Under the pieces are notes generated by a model. The model had not been told where the DNA came from, did not search any database, and saw only the letters and a list, made by a program, of their open reading frames with translations. 54,356 nucleotides of DNA from Lingula anatina (taxonomy: Eukaryota > Brachiopoda > Lingulata > Lingulida > Lingulidae): positions 108,842-163,197 of the forward strand of contig NW_019775934.1 in NCBI RefSeq assembly GCF_001039355.2, read 5' to 3'. How positions within the stretch are numbered: position 1 is the first letter of the stretch; each line of letters starts with the position of its first letter. Positions 21,308-33,564 of the stretch are shown piece by piece. The position numbers were made by a program, and so were the translations under genes.

Positions 21308-23732
21308 TTACTTAGCTGAGGTGCAGGTGACACCAACGCTGCTGAAGGCATTAATAACATCTTGAGTGGGTAGTTTCAGATCAGCAGCTGCCTTGCGAAC
21401 CCCACAGGCGCCGGTGTTAAAGGTAGCTTTGGCTCCCCAATAAACAACGTTGGCAGTGCCAAAGACCCTGAAAGCCTTTTCCACGTTCCAACCATTGCTA
21501 TTGGCTAGGTTGTAGAAAGCTTTGTTGTAAACCCCACTACTGAGATGAACATCCATATCGGATCTGAAATCTCGGGCGTGGCCAATGGAATGCCCATCCT
21601 TTGTAGGATCGTCGAAGTACCGAAGTCCTTTACCTGCTTCTTTCATGGAAGCTCCTCCAACGATCCAGTCGACCTTTCCGAACAGGTAATATTCTAAGGC
21701 TTCCCCGGCCATGTCCGAAAATGCTTCGTTCATACCCCCTGACATTCCTGTATACTCAAGGTTAGAGTGGTCCTCGGTAAAACCATGGGCGAGCTCGTGA
21801 GCAACTACATTCACATCAACTAGAGGGTAGAAGGTGGTGGCACCATTGCCGAAGAAACAGCGATCTTTGTAGTAGAAGGCATTTTCATGGTTCGTACCAA
21901 AATGAACAGCAATTTTCAAGGGACCTGGAGGTTCCACTTTCACGGCTGGTTTCTTCAACAATTTCTGAAACATCTCAAATGTCTTTTCGCTATAGAAAAA
22001 CGCGTCATTCGCAGGGCTGTAACCACCGTTTGCAAAATCGTTGACATTGTTGAAATTATTGACACAGTCAACTGAGTAGACCTCTTTCAGGAGTTCACCC
22101 AGTCCGGGATCTTGCTCAGCAGACTTTCCCTGGACGTGATATATCTGGGTGTTTTTTGACTTTAGCGCGCATTTGCCGTTAGCCAGTTTGTCGACGGTCA
22201 GTTTTGGGAATTGGTTAGCACTGCAAGACTCAGCTTGTCGCCGTCGTCTGATTAACAACTTGTCGTCTGTGCCAACTGAATAACTCTCTTCAGTCCAATA
22301 CCAGTCGTCGTCGTCGTAGTATGACGGTTCGGTCGTATGCTCGGGAGAAGCTGTAGTTGGTCCAGCGTTGGGCTGTGGGGTGCTGCTGCCGCCTCCAGTG
22401 GAACAATTCCCCGCAGGGTTACCAAAGACATACTTTCCGAACTTGAGATTGCCCCCAACTCCGCCAATTTGAATAGATTCGGTCATCAGGGATTCAAAAC
22501 TTCTCAAAACTTCGCCGGTATCAGCGTCAACGATTACAACCGGGCTGGAGTAGCCGCTACCCTTTTTCGCCAGAAATTTTACGCGATAAATTAGATGGGC
22601 ATATCCGCCTTCATCAGAGACTAGGAGGTCGACAACGGCTTCAGATTTGAACGCAGATTCTGCATCACTGGTTGCGGCTATGGCGACATCGATAGCTTCC
22701 TCTATAGTTATCATCGGGTCAGTGTCGTCCAAGTCCGTTAGGATATCCTCGAATAGCTCCCCGTCAGAAACATCGTAAAATTCCCCGTTCGAATTCTTCT
22801 CCATGACGACTACCGAGCCGTAAACCGGGATATCATTATACGTCTGTTCGAAGCGAACCTTCCGAACACCATCGACGCGTCTGAATCCTGTCACTGGACG
22901 AAAATTGTCGCCTTGTTTTAGCCCTTGGATCAGCTCAGTGGGGTCGGTGCTGGTTGTACTGATAGTGTACGCTGTTGCATCTATCTCCCTGATTGCATCA
23001 GCTGGTGACAAGCAAAAAACTGAAAGAGAAGATCAAGACATTGACACTGTTTTGTAATAGAATTACTACAGGAAAACATTTTGATAAAGCTATGCAATAA
23101 TGAATAAAGATGCATGTTAACAAACATATTTACAATTAAGTTGAAACCTTTCCATGGAAAGACAAAGGTGTACACCATATTTGGTTGATACACATATAAA
23201 GCTGAAAAATTCATTTTCGTAATGGACTATTTCTTTGTTTTTTTTAAATTATTAAAATATATGACACGTGGATGCAACTTCGACTAAAAAGACGCTTTGC
23301 ATTAATCAGACATTTCAAAATAAAAAAACTTCACTTCATCATTATGTCCTTTCCTGCAGTGAATCGGGAGGTAAAGACTTTGTACAGTACTTGTATTCAT
23401 AAGTTGTAAATAAATCCGGTTTGGGTTTAATTTTATTGAAATGTATATCAATACATGCATTAAAATAATTATATTGAAAGCGGCTTTGAAAAACCTACGA
23501 CTCACCTATGGCTTGAATGAATAAAATCTGTGAAGTTGATTATCGTTCAAATAATAGCAATCAATAAGTTCTAATGGTGTGTTTCCTGTCATCTTTCCTT
23601 TAGATATTGTCAAACATTCTCATGCACAATGCAGAAATATTAAGGTTTTTTTTACAGAGAAACGGAAATAAAAGAATGACACTTACCAATCGCAGCAAGC
23701 AGTTGCCACAGCGTGACTTCGCCAAAGTGCAT
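21308..23732 (-). CDS. Secreted M4 metallopeptidase C
   Basis: Zinc endopeptidase precursor of 585 aa. Exon 1 is 23732-23687 (MHFGEVTLWQLLAAI), exon 2 is 23019-21308, with the same phase-1 signal-peptide intron as B. Domain order equals B: signal, FTP/PepSY propeptide, GGVGGNLKFGKYVFGN, linker, catalytic domain. The linker holds a run of four Asp and a strong basic site RRRRQ, a better furin-type site than in A or B. Zinc site H423-E424-H427 and E447 are intact. The last 60 or so residues are identical to B, while the linker and N-terminal part differ, so the pair is a duplication with recent homogenisation of its 3' half. Function is likely the same as B with different activation. Confidence 0.96.
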
Positions 23733-26615
23733 TGTACTTCTCGTGGTTGTTTCTTGAAAATTGGGAAAAAAACTGATCATTTGTCTTTAAACTTTACAAT
23801 TTGAGACGAAAAGATATACCTATTTTGTTTCCTTGCAAACACCTGTAGTTTTAAATATAGGGCACAGAAACTAAACTGACGGCACTGTTGTCTATGTGAC
23901 AAGACAACGTTATTTTGTATCCTCTTTTTCTGTAAATGCACACGCAACCTATTGAAAGCGAACTGATTTTATACTATTTTACATCCAGAGTGATTCATCA
24001 TCAACCAACAAACGATCACTTGTCGTTAAAATACAATGACAAATAATGACATCAAATGGCAAGTAAACACCCTGCATAAGCTGCAAACAAACGATTAACT
24101 TTTTCTGTAAAATACGACTGTGAACGATTGAAATAATTTTCTTTTAATTTTGAGTCAGATACGAGCACATAATTGCGTCGAGTTACACATTCATACATAA
24201 TCATGTCGAATTACACACTCTTGATCAGACACCACGACAAATAATTATTAAATAATCTAGCATGGGCTTTAAACGAACGATAAACTTTCGCTGTACATGT
24301 ATCAGCCAGCATAAGCTGTGAACGAGTGTGCACACCCGAGCAATAAATAGCAACCCAGAAAAAGATCTGCGCCTAATGTAATTCTTTCTAATGTAATTCT
24401 TCATATCCGACAGTCTTATACAAATCATGATTGTTAATTTATCATGTTTCTTACAATGACTATAGTATTTTGGCTGTTATAGGGCTTGGCAACAGTAGGG
24501 TGTTACAACGTGTTTTTTTTTCAAATATGCAGATACAGATATGTGTGCACGCGTGAGAGATAAAGACTTCTAGCACTCCTCTGAGATTTGGAGAGAAGGT
24601 GTAGTCAAATGGAACTACGAGACCCTGTGAGAGCAAATTTTGTAATTTCCCATATTGCCAAGGCTTCGAAACGCTCAGCATATGAACTGATTTGACCGTG
24701 TTTACTCCCGCTTTTTGTCCTTAAAAGATCCACGTGAACTATCAACTACAGTGCATGTATCTTTAATCTGTGTCTCCATTTAAGACAGCAATTTATCAAT
24801 TAAAAAGAAAAATTATTTTTTTTGCATTTTGTCACCAACCCCACATCTGCACTGCATGCTTTTTAAAAATTACCCATGCACAGTACCATATTTTACAAAT
24901 GAACAGAACCTCCAGGAAAACCAAATGGCCGGTGGTGAGGATTAGCTTTGCCATCATCTGTGGAATGCAATAATAAGAAATTTGGAAAAGTCAATGTCTG
25001 AGAGACGCTTGAGTAAGTTGCTCAGTTCAAATATATTCTTTGTGAATGTCATTATCTTATCACTGCTCGATAACAAAGATATCACTAAAGAACAGTGTAA
25101 AAGATGCATGTAAGTCAATGCATAGATGATACATGAAATGTTTATTAACAATTTTGGCCTTTTAATGCAAATTACACACCATAGATAAAGTCTAGGTATA
25201 CAAATATTTACCTAGTAAATTTTACCTACATGTATGTAAAAAATCAAAGTCTGCATCTTAAGTAAGTTTGAATTGATGAATGTGACATTATGCTTTGGCA
25301 TTGGTGCCATATAACAAAACCTTGCAGCTCCAGAAAAAACGATCATTGTCCATTTTCTTCAGTGACAAATATAAAAAAAGGAGAATCAATCAATCAATCA
25401 ATCAATCTTTTATGCCTGGAGAAATACCAGTGTGATACATAAAACACATCAATGAGGTGGATTTCAGAATAAAGTAATACATGTATGATTGTATCCTATG
25501 AATACACACATCAAAAATACACATTTCAGTAAAATCTACCTTTGTTAAACAAAGAAACCTAAATAAAAAAACGGAAACATAAAAAGCACCTTGTTAATTC
25601 TGTATAACCCAGTGAATTATACATGACACACCATGACAGATTCTAACAAAATAAAGGAAATGCAAGCCTTGACCCTTAGTTATTAAATTCCATCTTTCAA
25701 AAACCATCTAATGGGAAACTACAATAATATGCTCACAGAATGTTTAGGACATTTTTTTTTTCAAATTACAAAAGCATTCGCAAGAAACAAAAGTTTTTAC
25801 AAACATCTAACTGTTATAATATTTTATTCCCGAGATGACTGATAATGGCAGTTCTTTGCATACTAATACCCAAGCATGACAGAAAGTTCTTTTTGAAATA
25901 AGGAACATACAGAAAGAAAGACTACAACTGAGTTATCGGTTTCTTTCAAATGCATGGTATTTTTTTATTATGGGTTTATCCAAGACAACTGGGTTAGCTC
26001 AAATAATCTGTCTAAATACCTACTGGTATTAACCTTCAATTCTGTAGTTAGTGGTGCTAGAGTCTAAAAGATATGCATGAAGTTATGGCAGAAATAACTT
26101 TGAGTGCTGACTCAACTTTTTGTTGGAAGATGTCAGACTCTCATGCTTTAACCTTCACAATGTGCACAATATGAAAAGACAAGGGACTGTTGAGAAAAGC
26201 TGCCCATTTTGTGACGCAATATTGGCTACCATATCAGCTCTACCAAACTTCGACTTCCATCAATCATTTGATCAATAACATAATTTCAAGCATGCCTAGT
26301 TTCACCTTGTTTTTATGGTTTCGCTTCCGACTTCAACAAGGTGTTTAAATACAGAAAACTTGAAAAGGAGTGTTTAGGGCAGAAAAAATACATCAGTGTC
26401 TATACACACTGAAAACAAAATCTAGGAAGCACTGTTTGGTATCATGCTTAGATATTATTTGTGTTGGATTTGCATTACTCATTTTTTAAAATTAAAAAAC
26501 AGCTTCTCAAGAAAAAAATGGTTTACTTCAAGTTAGAGTCTTGTTATTCTCTGAGAGGATAAACACAATGCGCGATAACTTGGTAGAATTGTATTCTACT
26601 TCAGTCTTTTCTGTG
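23733..26615. other. Intergenic region between gene C and PGK
   Basis: Holds the gene C 5' flank and the PGK 3' UTR (a possible AATAAA on the minus strand at 25964-25969). A degenerate duplication shares a GCATAAGCTG/AACGAT-AACTTT motif between about 24075-24125 and 24255-24330. An (ATCA)n run lies at about 25385-25409. No gene seen. Confidence 0.55.
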
Positions 26616-29600
26616 TCATGCCAGGTCAGACAGAGCTGCAACACCAGGAAGAGTTTTACCTGGAAATATAGATGATTGGCCTTTTAGAAATTAAATGAAA
26701 CATTTTGAAACTTTGTCTATTGCATGGACTGAACTGACATTTCAGCCATTTTTAAACTGACTAAAATAGTAAAAACTTCACAAAACCAGTACAAGCTGCT
26801 TTCCTTAGGCATTTCAATATCAAGATCATGTTAAGTTAAATAACTGATGAAAACAGACTAATGAAATGGCTAATGAAACAAGAAATTGACTGCTTTTTAT
26901 CGAGTAAATTTTGGTCTACCATTTCATGCTGAAAATTATGAGTTGAGATCAATGCACTTCAGACATAAAAATGCCACATATACATGTGGTATCTCACCTT
27001 CCAAGAGCTCCAAGCTTGCTCCTCCTCCTGTACTCACATGACTTACTTTCTTCTCAGTGCCCCATTTTGCACAGCAAGTGGCTGTGTCACCTCCACCTGT
27101 AAGTTTGCATTTGTTTTAGAGATCACACATGTCAGAGCCTATGTAGACAGCAAGTATACAGGCACATAATGGGAATGAGTTTTTACTAATTATGGTGATG
27201 TTTAACCCAACCTGCCTTTTCAGGAAACGAAGCTTGCTATGAAATATGATTTGGCACATATGGGGCACATGTCACAGAATACATGAAAATACTAATTTTC
27301 AACCTTTTTGCCAAACAAAACATCCTGTTTGATACAAATTGAAACAAACTGGCAGTTATGGACAAATGTGGTGGACTGTGATGACATGGATAGACACACG
27401 TTATCTAAATACAAAAATGTCAAGTTCAGTTGACCTTGATCCAAAAAATATAAGAATATTACAATATTTTTAAAGATCAAATCGAGACTTTACCAATGAT
27501 AGTGGAAGCTCCTTTCTCTGTTGCATTCACCACTGCGTCCATCACAGCCTTTGTTCCTTTGGCAAAGTTCTCAAACTCAAAGACACCCACAGGCCTGAAA
27601 AAGTTGTACACATACATAAAACAAAGAGAGTAAGACCCATTTTACTCACAACTGTATTGTTGCTACAAGACAGTATGATAGTGTTTTTGCTACAATTGAA
27701 ATATACTGTGCAAAATGCATTTTAGAAACACAAAATTCTTTTCAGAACCAACCTTTCATGAAGTCAAAAATTCTGCCAACTAACAATTAAATTTTAAAAA
27801 AATCCTGAGCATGATTATCACATTAAATACATTAGCAAATATATGTATCATCACAGTTTTAATTAACCTTTGAAAGAAATAATGCTTACCCATACCTTTT
27901 CAACTAACTTTGCACAATCAAACCCTTTGTTTTTTTTCTCTATAAGTAACAACATATTAGTAAATAATATCCCTTATATGATAACCTCACTTTAGGCAAT
28001 CCTATTAGGTGTTTCTAAAATGAATCACAAAATGTTAATAATAGACCTTACCCGTTCCACACAATGGTTTTTGCTCTTGAAACCGCAGCACTAAATTCTT
28101 CAGAAGACTTTGGACCACAGTCAAGGCCCTAAGTAAAAAAGAGGAAAAATTATCACCATGTGGAGAACAACTTTATATATAAAAAAGACTTCAGTACATG
28201 TTTATAATTCCAAGTGAACACAAAACTTAACGTAAGCTATGCAATCCTCTGTGATGTTGCATACATTGTGTTCAAAGACAGAGATTTCATGTGTTTGAGG
28301 TGCATAAATTGTGTTAGATGAAACAGAGGCTTCATCAGTGTGTTTGAGGTGCCACTTACCAGATTCATCCATCTGCTATTTCATTAAACAGTGTCTCTTT
28401 GTGCTATTGTTGCCAGGAATAAGACACAGACAGTGCACACCTTGTGACACCTACATTTACCCACAGTCCATCTAGTACTCTAGTAAATGAACTTCTTAAA
28501 AGAACAGCTGTGCAATTGTGTTAGTTGTGACTATGATAAGTTACTGATTGTGTTAGTTGTGATGATGATGATTAGTTACTTATTGTATTAGGTGTGATGA
28601 TGTTAAGTTACTGATTGTGTTAGTTGTGACGATGATAAGCTACTTATTATTTTAGTTGTGACTCATAAGTTACTGATTGTGTTAGTTGTGACGATGATAA
28701 GTTACTGATTGTGTTAGTTGTGACAATGATAAGTTACTGATTGTGTTAGTTGTGACTAATGATAAGTTACTGATTGTGTTAGGCGTGACGATGATGAGTT
28801 ACTGATTGTGTTAGTTGTGACACCTACCATCCAGCCGTCAGGTATCCCCTCTGACAGTGTGGCTGATCCGACTTGAGCATCTTCAGCAAATTTATCAGCA
28901 GTAACAAAATCTGATGGCAGGTGCATTTTCACACCATTCTTCTCTGCCTTAGCCATCAGGTTGCTCACAATACCAGCTCCCTCTTCATCATATAGGGAAT
29001 TTCCAATCTACAATAAAAGATATTTTACAAATGTTAGTTAAAGTGAATATCTTGGTTTTTACAAATATTTTTGAGAAAAAATGATTACTATAATCTTCTA
29101 CCATGTGAAACACTGAGTTTTATATTAAACATTAATTGCACCTATGTATTTACAGCAATCCTGCCCTTCACAAAAGTGCTAAATGATGTTTTTTTTATGA
29201 TGATAATCTCATTCATATTCCCACCCGTTTCAGATATTAAGTATAAAGTCACAATGCAATATATATGGATAATAGTTTCTTCTCCTAAACTGAGGAATTA
29301 AGGATTAAGGACATGGTGGAGCAAATTATGACTTCAATCACTCAATCTTCCAACCTCTCATCATAGTGAAGTCCCAGGCTATAGCCTCTCACCTTCATTC
29401 CCTTCAGCACCTTGAGAAAAGTATAGGACACAAAACCACCCAATACCACCCGCTGCTAACCCCCATCCCCCCCCCCCCCCCCCCCCCACGCACACACACA
29501 CCACCAACAACAACTTTTTTCCTTTGTATAATTAAAGTTACTCACCTTCATTCCACTGAGAACCTTGAGAAAAGTATAGGCCATGCCACCACCTATGATC

Positions 29601-30611
29601 ATCTCATTCACTTTGTCCAACAAGTTGTCAATCAGCTGGATCTTATCTTTCACTTTGGCACTGCAAAAGTAAACAGAAACTGTAAAACTAAAAGTAAACA
29701 GAGATACAGTCTAAATCTTTGATATCAATTTAAAATCAATATTTCAGGATGGTAGCAAAAAGTTAAAGTTAAATGCATAACCTTCAGATCCTCCAAATGT
29801 GTCTTAAAAAAAAAAAAGGATTTCTTGACACCCCATATAGAAAAGACTTGTAGAGGTATCATACACACACTACTGACTGCTACTTACCCTCCCAATATGG
29901 CCAGATATGGTCTCTCTGGACTCTCCATGGCCTTGGCAAAATATGTCAGCTCTTTCTTCAGCAAGAACCCAGCAGCACGTTGGCCATGTTGGACACCAAC
30001 CATGGAACTAAAAGGACAAAATATCAAAGTTAAGATATGTGCCACATCTTTCTTTGTCGGTCTCTCTGTTCTAGCCAGCAGATAAGTTTTTGTGCTACAG
30101 ACATATGTATGAATTTTTGGTTTTAACGTAAGAAGGAAAGGCGTAGAAAGATAATGGGGACCATCTAAGATAACACAAAGCCTTGCAACTCATCGCAAAA
30201 TTAAATGAGATACGGAGGATAGTTGAGATATGGAGGATAGTTGAGATTTGGAGGATAGTTGAGATTTGGAGGATAGTTGGGTCAGACTCAGAAATAATGG
30301 CAGGCTTGGGAGCACAGTGTGGCAATAAATAAAAGAAACAGAATTTATGTAATAGTAGGGTTTTTTTTATCGTTTTCTCCCAAACTTTATCAAATTACAG
30401 TCTATTGCACAACATAACACATTCGCCATGTCTTGCATATCCATTTTGTTCTGCTTTTTAAAATGACATTCCCTACAAATAGGTTTCATCCTTAATGCTT
30501 AGAATTCAACCTCACATCACATAGTTTCTTGCAATTTTTCTACTCTTGTATGACATCAAACAATTTTTGCCCATTTGCCAAATGTTTTGCAGAAAAAAAG
30601 TGCCATCATGG

Positions 30612-30644
<33 letters not shown>

Positions 30645-32870
30645 TTGCATGCTTGTGTGCATGTTTCAACGGACTGATCTGACTGACTGATTAAAACCCT
30701 AACCTATCTGTTTCACATAAAATCTGCTACAGTGGATTTGGAAGGCACCCAATCTCCTCTCACAGGGTAATTCTACAAAGATAGCCTACCTGTGTGCCCT
30801 GTGAGCTGTACCAAAGGCATCATTCACATACACATCTCCCAGCTTACTCAGAGATGCACGGAACTGTTCAACGGCATCAGCACTGGCTTTTACCTGCAAT
30901 GAGATAAACAATGGTTAATTTATTTGAAAGTATGCTTCTTCTTAAGGAAAGACCAATTTAGTTTGACAAAAGATATAATCTGGAGTTCTGCTGGATTGTT
31001 TCAAAACTCTTGGACAAATATTGACATGGTTTTCCACCACAACAATTACAATTTTGCTTAAATTTGCAAAATATATTAATTACCTTGGAAGTCAAAGTAT
31101 TTTTAACTTTTGCTTTACATGCTGTAAGTTGCACTTGTACATACTTTTGTAAATGAAGGCGCTGTATATTACAATAGAGAGGTCAAAGTTACATGAAAGC
31201 ACAGACATTTATCAACTGAAAATATCCATATTCTCCTGGCTTTAAAGATGCATAATTTTACTCCTTTATATTTATATCAGTTTTACACTGTAGCTACATA
31301 TTCTACATAAATTAAAATCAATTGCCCCTGCCTTCTTGCCCTCTGCATCAACTCCCTTTCCCTCCTCTTCCACATGGAACCTGAGATTCTCCAGAAGAAT
31401 GACTGAGCCCTGGGCTGGAGATGCACAGGCTGCCTCCACCTCAGCCCCCACACAGTCAGAGAGGAATGTCACATCTCTAGAGAACACAGAAAGGTTAAAC
31501 AATCAGATAGTAAGATTTTGCAAATATGTTCTTCATTATAAAATAAATAAAAAAAAACATAAAACAAAATTACTATATGCTCATTTACACTATTTTGTAT
31601 ATACAGTTTGTGTTACATTGGTACCCTAGTATGATGAATTGCTAATGTCAGATGGTTCACTCTGTCTATAGTTAAGACAGAAACTCATGTCTAAACAAGT
31701 GACATAGTCTAGGAAATTTTATTTTGTAACAGGACAGGCTATCTTAAAAATCATACAGATGGAAAAAAAATGTACTGCTTTGCTTTATTCACTTACTGGA
31801 TGTCATGTCTGAAAAAATAATTTCAATAGAAGATAATGGGTCCAATACACCTGGCATATCTAAGTTTTTCCACCAAACACCAAGTCAGACATGGATATTT
31901 AATTACAAATAAATCCTAACATGTCAACTTTTGGATACTAATATCATACAGCCAAACAGTACCTTCCAAGCAACTTCTTCAGTTCCTCAGCCACAGGAGC
32001 TAAAGAGAATTTATCATTCCTGTTTCCATCTGGCCTTCCAAGATGACTCATAAGCACCACAGACTTAGCTCCTTTCTCCAGGGCATACTTGATAGTGGGG
32101 AGTGCTTCCACAATTCTCTGGTTATTGGTGATTTCTTTACCTTTTAGTGGCACATTGAAATCAACCCTATAAAAGAAAATATGACACCTATAGAGTATTT
32201 TTTAGAAATATTATACAAACATGTCAGTGAGGATTTCAACAGTTTGATGTTAAACTATATAGTATGGCGTATTTGTTAACATCTATATGATTTAATGTAA
32301 AATAATGTCACCTGTGTATAATCTAATAAAATGCCATCAATAAATCAATTCAGCTCAAGCTGCCTGTGGTATATGTCATTTTCAATCATTCTGTTAATCT
32401 CTCTAAAGGCATTCAAACATCGCCCCTTAAATCTAACATATGTTTTTCAACAATGTAATAAGGCAGGCACACATTATTCAGTTCCTTAGACGTGAGATTG
32501 GCACGGTCACTTTCATGAAACGGGGTGAATAAGACAAGGTCGTTATCAAGGTCAATCCTCATTTTGCTCAAAATCAGCTTTTGCTACAATGAAAACAAGT
32601 CTGACAAGATATGAAATTCATCAGAAAGTAACGCTATCTTTGCATATAACATAGAGGCTCAAAACTGGTCTTTGAAAGTAATGAACAAGTCTCTCATTTT
32701 ACCATTTAACGACTAAGGTTAGGGTGACCTTACTACAATTAAGTATCATCAATCAAAACAAAATATATACAAGATTTGTCTGCGGTCAGAACATTGTCAG
32801 TCTACCTTATCAACACACGCTTTCCACCCAAATCCAGAGCATCAATACTGAGTTTGTTGCTGAGTGCCAT
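26616..32870 (-). CDS. PGK: Phosphoglycerate kinase
   Basis: Cytosolic glycolytic enzyme that transfers the acyl phosphate of 1,3-bisphosphoglycerate to ADP, giving ATP. Eleven coding exons: 32870-32806, 32166-31963, 31476-31332, 30893-30790, 30007-29888, 29660-29546, 29007-28828, 28128-28052, 27594-27494, 27096-26998, 26659-26616. They total 1,254 nt, giving exactly 417 residues, the length of vertebrate PGK1. Start [18 protein letters not shown], then VDFNVP and SHLGRPDG (substrate side), [31 protein letters not shown] and [13 protein letters not shown] (nucleotide side) in the expected order. Exon 3 ends at AAG|GCAGGG, so its intron seems to be GC-AG. Other introns are GT-AG. It is head-to-head with PLRG1. 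Identity is certain; exon 3 donor is the only doubtful junction. Confidence 0.98.
28516..28823. repeat. 32-bp minisatellite in PGK intron
   Basis: About 9.5 tandem units of 30-35 bp (core TTGTGTTAGTTGTGACGAT) fill the intron next to the exon 29007-28828. On the transcribed strand the array begins about five bases after the donor GTAGGT. Confidence 0.95.
29393..29455 (-). pseudogene. Duplicated fragment of a PGK exon
   Basis: About 50 nt match the 3' end of the exon 29660-29546 including its donor. Read on the minus strand it gives [18 protein letters not shown] followed by |GTGAG, against [21 protein letters not shown] in the true exon. The frame meets a stop (TAG, 29456-29458) just upstream, and a poly-C tract (29466-29487) replaces the rest. 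It lies downstream of the true exon in the same intron. Likely a decayed tandem exon duplication. Confidence 0.75.
30207..30278. repeat. 18-bp tandem repeat in PGK intron
   Basis: Four consecutive copies of GAGATATGGAGGATAGTT with one or two changes each. Confidence 0.9.
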
Positions 32871-33203
32871 TTTATCTACAAGACTTTAAGCTCCAGCGAA
32901 ATATGTTGCACAAAAGAAGACTGGAAGAGACGATCGTATACACAAGAGAAGCCGGTTCCGGCTGCGCAGATTGCAGGTGCGCTTCACCCTCTGTTTCCTT
33001 TTTGAAGCAAGTTGTAGGCAAAATGAAGTAGAAATAATTAGTATTCTGTTAATTTGTGATGTTTAGTTCACAAGGAGATCGCAAATTGTTATATGACTTC
33101 AAGTTGCCACGATAAAATGTTTAAACTAATAAAAGTCTGTTTCCTTTTCTAGGTTTGTTAATTGGGTCACGAGAGTTCACGAGACTGTAAACAAGCATGG
33201 TGG
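32871..33203. promoter_or_regulatory. Putative bidirectional PGK / PLRG1 promoter
   Basis: PGK starts at 32870 on the minus strand and the PLRG1 transcript must start to the right on the plus strand. The short gap between divergent housekeeping genes suggests a shared promoter. No TATA box is evident. The exact right boundary depends on which PLRG1 first exon is used. Confidence 0.45.
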
Positions 33204-33209
33204 ATGGTG
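33204..33209 (+). CDS. PLRG1: Candidate PLRG1 start micro-exon (Met-Val)
   Basis: ATGGTG followed by GTACGA would give Met-Val in phase 0 and join to exon 34693, reading [12 protein letters not shown]. Vertebrate PLRG1 begins in nearly the same way with a very short first coding piece. The donor is only moderate. This competes with the exon at 33789. Confidence 0.35.
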
Positions 33210-33564
33210 GTACGAACTGAAGACGTTTATTTGCAAACTTAGTGAATTATACCCAGTAGTCCGCTTGCCCGATACTTTTACGAGGACATCAAGGATCCTT
33301 AAAAACCAAAGATATGGAGGTGAAGTATTTATCAACCGTAGACTATATTGAACATTTAACTGAATGGATGTCAAGATAATGTCCTGAAAAAGTAACGACT
33401 TCTCTGTCTCTGGTCTTGGGTAACTTTCAAAGAAAGAGAGGATGAGACGAAACTAATCAGATTGTCCAGTCAGTCCAGCTGACATTCAGAAATATCCATT
33501 TAATCTACAACTGGCACTTTCAGTCACAATGTTGAACTAATGATTATAGTTATAATTTAGTTTT

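Noticed and set aside
28516-28823. Regular repeats as a CRISPR array
   Set aside because: The units are directly adjacent, with no unique spacers, and the host is eukaryotic; it is a minisatellite.
33197-33250. First ATG at 33197 as PLRG1 start
   Set aside because: Using the donor at 33210 leaves phase 1, which does not fit the phase-0 exon at 34693; the second ATG at 33204 does.
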